64,000 nt of DNA from Patiria pectinifera. Its lineage: Eukaryota; Echinodermata; Asteroidea; Valvatida; Asterinidae. A program made the position numbers and the translations under genes. The stretch is from assembly GCA_029964075.1 (NCBI GenBank), contig CM057140.1:12542643-12606642 (forward strand), read 5' to 3'. The notes below the pieces were generated by a model, which saw only the letters and a list, made by a program, of their open reading frames with translations, made no database searches and had not been told where the DNA came from. Shown here piece by piece: positions 11,481 through 20,600 of the stretch (positions are counted from its first letter, which is position 1; every line of letters begins with the position of its first letter).

Positions 11481-12509
11481 TTTTGTGATGTTTGCAAATG
11501 TTGTATCTTCCCTTTAACAAAAGTTGGTAACCAGCTAAAACATCATGCGATGTGTAATGATTGTAGGCCTATAACTGGTTCTCGGCCGATTTTTGCTAAG
11601 CACGTAAATGTGCTATCTTATTTGCTAAATAAGTATATAGCTCCATGTAACGGGCGGCCCTAATGTGCAAACACTATACCCTGCCGTGTACACTCTGAAA
11701 AGTCCGGGGTAAGATCATTGGACCCGGAAGCCTGGTCATATTTTGACCTCGTACTTTTCCCGGTCAAGATGTCACTTTTCAGGGTCACTTTTGACCCGGA
11801 AAATAATCCAGAGAATTAAGAGTCTTTTTGAGCCAAAAGGGTGTCATTTTGACGCGGAAAAGTGTCTGGTCCAACTTGAACCGGATTCCGGGTCAAATTA
11901 CCCGGAAAAATATTCAAGAGAAGTGTCTTTTTGACCTGGAAGAGTGTCATTTTGTCCCGGGAAAAGTATCTTGTCCAAAAAAAACTCCGAGTGAAATTTG
12001 ACCACGGGACGTTTTAAAAAAATTTTTTAGAGTGTACCTTCTAAAATTCCACGCCACATCACCGGAACTTTTGTTTATTGGCTTCTCTTGTCTATTACTA
12101 CTGGGATTTTGTATGTTCACTTAATTATAACAGTACCATAGAGATATCTTTTATTGTTAATAAGTACTTAGAGAAACGTTTGAAGAGAGCTTAATGATTA
12201 TAATCATTGTTAGATCGTATAATCGCCAATAGTTTTTCTCAACGATTAAGAAGAGTTTTGTCTGGGTAACTTTGAAAAGTAAATTTTAATTTACAACTTT
12301 GTTTTAAACGAAAAAGCGCGTATAATTTACTTATACTGTAACACAGATGCCTTTATACAGTACAACTGGTGGCCTTATGCTGTATATAACTGCTTGCATG
12401 CCTTACAACCTTACAGAGCTTAGCTTCTTCTAACTTTATTGAAGTATATTTTTGACATTTTTTACGGTAATTTTCTGAAAAGTGAAATCACTCGATTGCA
12501 TCTGTGAGA
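11481..12509. repeat. tandem duplication, unit 1 (1029 bp)
   Basis: The unit starts TTTTGTGATGTTTGCAAATG and is repeated head-to-tail at once by unit 2. The copies differ by only a few tens of substitutions and small indels. It contains one MITE and otherwise AT-rich DNA. The 62-64 residue frames inside (from 11469 and 12504) are carried by the duplication and resemble no protein I know. Confidence 0.92.
11689..12036. mobile_element. MITE with TACACTCTGAAAA ends, rich in GACCCGGAA words (unit 1)
   Basis: The terminal inverted repeats are TACACTCTGAAAA and TTTTTTAGAGTGTA. The interior is made of short degenerate repeats of TTTTGACCCGGAAAA. Non-coding and about 348 bp. The superfamily is not clear from the ends alone. 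Confidence 0.7.
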
Positions 12510-13541
12510 TTTTGTGATGTTTGCAAATGTTGTATCTTCCCTTTAACAAAAGTTGGTAACCAGCTAAAACATCATGCGATGTGTAATGATTGTAGGCCCA
12601 TAACTGGTTCTCGGCCGATTTTTGCTAAGCACGTATATGTGCTATGTTATTTGCTAAATAAGTATGTAGCTCCATGTAACGGGCGGCCCTAATGTGCAAA
12701 CACTATACCCTGCCGTATACACTCTGAAAAGTCCGGGGTAAGATCATTGGACCCGGAAGCCTGGTCATATTTTGACCTCGTACTTTTCCCGGTCAAGGTG
12801 TCACTTTTCAGGGTCACTTTTGACCCGGAAAATAATCCAGAGAATTAACAGTCTTTTTGAGCCAAAAGGGTGTCATTTTGACGCGGAAAAGTGTCTGGTC
12901 CAACTTGAACCGGATTCCGGGTCAAATTACCCGGAAAAATATTCAAGAGAAGTGTCTTTTTGACCTGGAAGAGTGTCATTTTGTCCCGGGAAAAGTATCT
13001 GGTCCAAAAAACACTCCGAGTGAAATTTGACCACGGGATGTTTTAAAAAATCTTTTAGAGTGTACGTTCTAAAATTCCACGCCTCATCACCGGAACTTTT
13101 GTTTATGGGCTTCTCTTGTCTATTAGTACTGGGACTTTGTATGTTCACTTAATTATAACAGTACCATAGAGATATCTTTTATTGTTAATAAGTACTTATA
13201 GAGAAACGTTTGAAGAGAGTTCGATGATTATAATCATTGTTAGATCCTATAATCGCCAATAGTTTTTCTCAACGATTAAGAAGAGTTTTGTCAGAGTAAC
13301 TTTGAAAAGTAAAGTTTAATTTACAACTTTGTTTTAAACGAAAAAGCGCGTATAATGTACTTATACTGTAACACAGATGCCTTTATACAGTACAACTGGT
13401 GGCCTTATGCTGTATATAACTGCTTGCATGCCTTACAGCCTTACAGAGCTTAGCTTCTTCTAACTTTTTGAAAGTATATCTTTGACATTTTTTATTGTTA
13501 ATTTTTTGAAAAGTCAAATTACTCGATTGCATCTATGAGAT
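12510..13541. repeat. tandem duplication, unit 2 (1032 bp)
   Basis: Second copy of the preceding unit; both end in the same words (ACTCGATTGCATCT.TGAGAT). There is no third copy on either side. The near-identity, including the internal MITE, means the duplication happened after the MITE inserted. Confidence 0.92.
12718..13064. mobile_element. same MITE, copied with unit 2
   Basis: Same ends and interior as the element in unit 1, at the matching offset within the duplicated unit. It is therefore a passenger of the tandem duplication, not an independent insertion. Confidence 0.7.
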
Positions 13542-14148
13542 AACATAACGACGTAGACGTGTTATTAACCGTTGGAACTTTCAATAGCCTATATCGTTCT
13601 GTATAGATATATATTTTTTTATTCATAGTGTTCATTTTTAAAGTACCGATTATTTCATTTTATGATTTTATTCCGATTTGTTTGTGCTTACTCGATCTGG
13701 AAACTATTGCATGCACCACAAAATCGTGTTATATTTCATTGATCGTTTCTTATTAGAATTTTACTCACAGCGTGACTTTTAACAATAAACCTTAGTTCAG
13801 GAATGGGCTTCTGTACCTGTGTCTGTGATTTGATGCGTCTGTGTCAAAATTTGAAATGCAAGTACAGGTCGGAACACCTTTGACTATTAAATTAAGCGTG
13901 AACATCTGTGATAGCGCCAAAAGTGGAGGGGGGAGTAAGGGGGTATTTCCCCCGGACCCCGAGTGCCCTTTAGTACACATATGCCCTTTTTCACAAGCAG
14001 GTAACCCCCCCCCCCCAATATTTGTAAAAGAGTGCCCTTTTTTATTTTACACAACTGCCCTTTTTTATAATACAAGTGCCCTTTTTTCACCAGTGGCCTT
14101 TTTTGACGTGCCCTAGTTTGGAATATCGCGAAGCGTGTTAAGGCGTCC

Positions 14149-14390
14149 TTTTCAAAAATGGCGATGGGCTACACGGGTGATCGTCTTTGGATGGAATTTT
14201 CTCCCAAAAGTCATCAGATTACCACCCTAAAATTGAACAGAAAATGAAAGATGATGAAATAAGCTTTCATTTGATGGGTGTTTCAAACAACTTTGTGAGT
14301 TGTGAGCATTGTAAATAATTGTTGGATGTGCGCATTATCACTGGATCTGTGGGAGTTGATTTACTGGTCCGCACCCACATTGATACTCCG
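14149..14390. repeat. interspersed repeat copy A, next to the GOPC start codon
   Basis: Related to 58067-58320 on the same strand: shared words include TCTTTGGATGGA, TTTTCTCCCAAAAGTCAT, ACAGAAAATAAAAGATGATG (with one change) and TTGATG.GTGT. Similarity fades about 20-25 bases before the GOPC start codon. It is non-coding and its class is unknown to me. Confidence 0.7.
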
Positions 14391-14411
14391 TATGGTATCA
14401 ACAGCGCCACC

Positions 14412-14666
14412 ATGCGACGTACCGGCAGACAACACATCGCAGCCAACATGTCAGCGAAAAAGATGGCCGCAATTCACTGGCTCGACATCCTGGAGAAAGA
14501 GTTCGACAAAGCCTTTGTCGACCTGGATATCCTGCTTGGGGAGATCGACCCTGACCAATGCGAGATCACCTACGAAGGCAGGCGGAAGATGACGGCCCTC
14601 AGCGCCGCTTTCGCCCAGCTTTGCCACAAGGGACAGACCATTTTCCAGAACAACGCCAAACTTGAG
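14412..14666 (+). CDS. GOPC: GOPC exon 1 (N-terminus and start of helical region)
   Basis: It encodes residues 1-85, with [20 protein letters not shown] and [20 protein letters not shown] as strongly conserved landmarks. Residues 1-12 are present only if the upstream Kozak ATG is used. It ends in phase 0 at GAG|GTAAAC. Confidence 0.92.
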
Positions 14667-17600
14667 GTAAACATTAAATCAACGCAATTCCTGTACAGTA
14701 TAGTAAGGCGTGAGTGGGAGGGGCGGGGCTACCCTGAGTTGGGTGGGGTATTTTGTAGACATGGTAGGCCCCTACTTAGGAAAGAATGTAAATAAAGAAA
14801 TGTCACTTCATTTGTTTGTACATTTTCTATTGTGATTCTGGATTTTTTTTGCAAACAAAATGTGAAGTTTTTTAAATCTGTTGGTTGACATGGTTAACCT
14901 ATGTCATTGTCATTGACTTGTCACTGCGATTTTGAAAATGTCTGCAGTCATCATTCCTCCATGCAGTCATTGACTCAGTGACTGGCTTCGTTCTAACTTT
15001 TGTTATTTAGGCCTAACGTAAGATGGAAAAGTGTATTCCTGGGATAGCTGGAGTTACCCAGCCCTAAATTGTATCATTGGGTTGTCATTAATAGGGCTGG
15101 AGGAAGTTGTTCACCAAAACCAGCAGCATTGGCAGGTCGAAAAAATTTTTTTCGAAAACGTGCAATTTTGACCCAGTTACATGGAATTCACCCAAACCTT
15201 GCCTGGAATAACCACTACACAGGTCCATGAAGTAAAAACAACCATCCAAGATGAAGATTCGGCCTACAATTGCAGTGAAAAAAAAGGAGGCATAACCGAC
15301 AACCGTGCGGTCATGATGATGCCCGCAGTTTGTTTTGTGCACAAACAAAGTGCTGTCGATTACCATGCACAACACAGCGAACCACCAGTCACACTTGCCA
15401 TTTGCACGGCGCAGCGCGGCATAGCCCTGAAGCCGTTCTACCTCTGGCGTTATGCGAGTGCAGCCTCATAGTTAGTGCAGCAGTAGTGCAACAAACAGTC
15501 GTCGGGTGCACACTTCAAGCGCCATGCTGCACCGCGCCGTGCAGTTGGCAAGTGTGACTGGTGGTTCGCTGTGTTGTGCATGGTAATCGACAGCGCTTTG
15601 TTTGTGCACAAACAAACTGCAGGCATCATCATGACCGCACGGTTGTCGGTTTATGCCTCCTTTTTTCACTGCAATTGTAGGCTGAATCTTCATCGTGGAT
15701 CGTTTTTTACTTCAAGGACCTGTGTAGTGGTTATTCCAGGCAAGGTTTGGGTGAATTCCATTGAAGTTAGTGTGTAACTGAATTTTAAATAAAATATCAA
15801 ATGTCTTTAAAAGATTTTTGATTTGAATAATCTTTATGTTGGTTGATTTTTCATAAATGAATGGTCCCGTTTCGATGTCCAGTACAAAAGCTTTTTTAAA
15901 TAGCTGATTTTCGTCCAACTTTTTCATCTCAGGCACAGGTCATGAATCTCCGAGCCGACCTGTGCGAGGTCAGAGCAACCAAGTCCATCCTGGAGAAGGA
16001 GCTGCACAACCAGCTGCTGCAGTTACATGCCGTCCAGCTGCAGCTGCACGCCAAGACGGGACAGAGCGTGGACTCTGACGCTATCAAAAAGAGACTGGTG
16101 CGTGTCTAACAACCCTAAATCTGTTGGTGTTTAAATTGCATGCCTGAAACCTTCCTGATTCCTCTGAAATGCAGATTACCACTGGCAAAGTCGTCTTCCT
16201 CCAAAACCCCTGGTAGATGTCAATCGGTGGGTTTTTAGAGTTAAAAGATGTATTAATTTTCAAATTGTATTTAGAAAGTGATTACTGGTAGAAGTAAGGC
16301 TGTGTTTGAATTGGCTGTTTGTTGGCCACTATTTTGCATATGCCTGTCTTACATCCTAAGATTGTGGCAAAGTATATTGCTCAAGAACACAAGTTACATG
16401 ATTCTTGCATCAGTTATGTTCGTTTAGGTTTGTTCTCTTTCAGAAAGACTTTGCTTAACCCTGAGGTTACTTTGTCAAGGTCGTGGGCCCGGACCTTGTG
16501 TTGTTTTTGCTCAGCCATGCATAACTATAGGCCTGGATTATGCTTGAAATCCTCCGTACTGCTCCAGGATGTCACTGGCCATGCCTAAACATATTGACAG
16601 TCACTGCTGCAGGATTTTGCAGGATTGAGGCAGTGGTCACCCCTCCACGGACCATATTCAAGAAATAATGGAGGAATTTGCAGGATTGAGGCTACATCCT
16701 AGCAAAAAGGCCTGGGGAGTTAGGGTTAATTGAAAACACCAAGCACATAACTTTATAGGTTATATATTTCCTTGGTCTTCACTGATTGGCCTTTCGTACA
16801 TTTTTCATCCAATCAGGAGCAAGAAATGGAATCCTTCAAAGCCGACGGGATGAAAGAGGCGAGGATGGAGGCTGAGCTCAAGGAGTATCAGAAGGAGAAC
16901 GCTGAGCAAAGACAACACATCATGGCGCTACAGGGCGAGGTGTACGGAGCGCGGCTAGCCGCCAAGTATCTGGACAAGGAACTAGCAGGCAGGTGAGTAG
17001 CAGCTGTGGGCTCCATAACCGCAATTGAGAGCCAGGGGGACGAGACACACTGCGTGCGCATACTGGTTTCTGTCTTGTATTACGCTCGAGGACAGACACA
17101 CAAAGGGAGAACAAAAGATCCTTTCAGTCCTCGAACGACGGTGCTTTTGTTCGAAACTGTCCTCGATCGTACGTTTACGTGCTTAGTCTATGGGAAAGTG
17201 TTAAAAGTACAGGGACAAAGAGAAACACAATAGGTTGTCCTCAGGCGTATAGTAAAACACGACTGTGCGTTCGTGCGCGTACACCGTGAAGTACGCAAGA
17301 CTTATTTTATTCTAAATGTGTACATGTAGCATCCTCTCGTGAGCGTCAGGCGTCGGTGATGCGTTCAAATGTCTCTCCCAGTGGTCCCCCCCAACTCTCC
17401 CTATCTTACCGTTGAGTAGCCTTGGTCAAGGCATTCATAGATTCTGATGATCCATGGTTGGCCGCGAAACAATGCACCACGTTTCGCATACTGTGCGAAG
17501 CCAAACAGTGACCTCGCACATGTCATGCAGCTAGGCTAGTCTATGCAAACCAGGTGGGGCTGAATGAGTGTTTTTTTTTTTTCAAGCTTGTATTGTACAG

Positions 17601-20600
17601 ACAAGGTGGGTACTGTTTTGCTTTTTTGTGTCCTCATTATACATTGGTGTCCTCCAGCTTTATGTCGATGTAAAATATGAGCCTTCACAACCAAGCACTT
17701 AATAAGAATAATAATCTGCATGTATTGTTGTTCTTTTATTCAAAATTTCATAAAAATTGCCGTGGTAAAAGCAATTTGACCATTCCTTGGTGCTCCTTGA
17801 TACTAAACAAGTAAAATGTCATGTAGGTGCGGCAACAGAGGGCACTGTATATGAAGTCCGTGTTAATTTGAGAAGTAAAAAAAAAAGGTTTATGCACACT
17901 GTTAGTAAACCAATTTTGCAAGCTCAGCTAATCAGACTTGGCATTTTTTTTTGTTGCTGAATTTTTTATCCCTCTCCTAAGACTCTACCCCAATAAATAA
18001 TAAATGACTAGATTACTGTCCCCGCCCATCATGGAATTAATGATATGCACAAAAACAAAGGAAAGTACATGTATTACAAATCGCCTCACCACAAAATAAT
18101 AGATTAATGATATCAACAGCACAAAACATTAAGACTATTAACATCTTTTGATACAATGCAAGAAATTAATCGTATCAACAGCACAAAGCTACGTATTAAT
18201 CATAACACCACCACAAAGCAACAGAATTATACAACGCCACAAAGCAAGCGATTAATAATAATGCCCAGAGCACAAAGCTTCAATTCCATTGTATAACACA
18301 TGGCACCACACCTAATAATGTTTCCCCAAACCATTCACACATATTCTGCGCATGGTTCATGTCAATCACACTTTTCACTGAGGTCCACACGAACCGTGTA
18401 GCTCTGTACGTCTCCAAACTGCAAATTAATAATATCTAGGCGAAAATCCAATTATGTGGCACTGCGGCAGCTTGCCAGACCATTCTCATACAGTGGCGTA
18501 GTCAAATTAATTTGTATTTTGTGTCACGACTCGCCTATGATAATAAAATAAATAGCCATACACAGTTTATACGTACATAGTGATGATAAGTGTTTTTGAG
18601 ATTTTTTTTTTTAACATGCACGACATGATAGGCAAGAGATGGTACATCAACAGTATGTTAATTGTAGGCTTCTTACTGATGTTAAAATGTAGATTGTGTG
18701 CATGTAAGTGGTTTAGACTAATTCTTATAACATTGTTAGGGTGCCTCGAGTGTTGAAAATCTAATCAGAAGTGTTTTGTGTAATCAAATGAGATCTAAAC
18801 TTCATTATCTTGTTGCGTGCCTGTGGGTGTGTGTTCATGTTGTTATGTAAGGCCAAAAAATAGTTCTGCTTCCAATTACATGGCATTTGAAAATAGGGTA
18901 GGTATGTAGGACAAATTTTGGGGGGCCAATTTTTGTGTGTACGATCATATGAAGGCGTCTGCATGTAATCAAGGGTAAAAGGTGGAAATTGATGGTTTGG
19001 GGTGTTTTTTTTAAAGATTTTGCCCATAAAAAAAATAGGGTAGAGGCTGTCAGAATAGGGTAGGTAGGGAAACGGGAAGCAGAAATATTGTTTGTTGTGG
19101 CCTAATGATTGAGGCACTAATTTTGCAGAGAGAGTGCTATAAATTTTAAAGCCAGTATCGTTTTTCAGGTTTTTGATCCTGCATTAGGCTTTCAGTGTTT
19201 ATCTTATTTGTTTCTGAAATTTTCTTTTTTGTTTATTTAGTCATATTTATTTTTTTGATAAATTAATAAATTATGTTCTGATGTGATATGTAAACCATTA
19301 TGCTGGCATCACTGACAATTTTTCAAGTGTGTTAAATAAGTTTTGTTACATTCCAAGCGTTGAATATTTTTCTGAAAACTCTATTCAGTTGGTAGAACAC
19401 TGGAGTTCTGATCCGAAGGTCCCAGGTTCAACATGTTCAGGTTCTGGCTTATCCAAAGTATCTTTGCTCCTCAGATTGAAATTATTGTGCAGAGCACTTT
19501 GTTATTTTTCCTTGTAAACACAGTTCGTGGATTTTCATTTTCACCCAATCTCACTGCTGGTTTTAATATTCTGTAATTTTGGGGGCCTTTGTTTTCTCTT
19601 CAGAATCCAACAAATACAGCTCTTGGGGCGGGACCTGCGGGGTCCGGAACATGACAAACTCTGGAACCAACTTGAGGCAGAGATCCATTTACACAGACAC
19701 AAGACAGTCATCAGGGCTTGCAGGGGCCGGCAGGGGTATCGGAACAGACTCCCACAGCCACCAGGACATGTAAGGAGGGTGCAGCTATTAACCTTCTTGT
19801 AATAATGGCAAAGTTTTATGCAAGTCACTTGGAGTCAATCACAAGTCAAATCACAAGTCAGTCCACAGACAATTACAAGTAGTCCTTAATCATACGTTAA
19901 ATCACAAGTCAGTCATAAGTACGATCACAAGTCAGTCACAAGTCAGATCACAAGTCAGGCACAAGTCAGATCACAAGTCAGTCACAAGTACGATCACAAG
20001 TCAGGCACAAATAAAATCACAAGTCAGTCACAAATACAATCACAAGTCAGTCACAAGTACGATCACACGTCAGTCACAAGTACGATCACAAGTCAGGCAC
20101 AAGTCAAATCACAAGACAGTCACAAGTAAGATCACAAGTCAGGCACAAGTCTGAGCAAGTTGGTCACAAGTCAAATCACAGGAAAGAAGGAAGGAAGTAA
20201 CAAGGGACACATTTGATTTGGGCATCTTATGATTGACTTTTCTGACTTGCTTGTGTCTAACGATTGACTTTTCTTATTATTTTGTGACTGACTCGTGTTT
20301 GATGTAAACACTTGTATGAAAATCTAAATATTGGTCATGATACTTCTCCCAAAGCACTTCTATGTGACCTGTAGCACAGGCCAAATACTTTTTTCCGTCT
20401 TCCGATACGTTTTGCTCTCTTCTTTTTACTAGGATGATGCGATCAGTCACCGTGGTGTCGGTGAAAAACGGACCGTGCTGATAGCCAAAGAAGAGGACGA
20501 AGGTCTAGGGATGTCCATCACGGTAAGGAATAGACTCTATTTAACAATTGCTGACAGCCATGATGTAGGGCATGGCATATTTAAAAACTGTCTTTGCTGC

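Noticed and set aside
15088-15777. Several 60-96 codon frames on both strands
   Set aside because: They are mirror images produced by the foldback arms and show no conserved domain.
19845-20180. Regular short repeats that could suggest a CRISPR array
   Set aside because: The units are contiguous 11-base variants without unique spacers, within an intron of a eukaryotic gene; this is a minisatellite.
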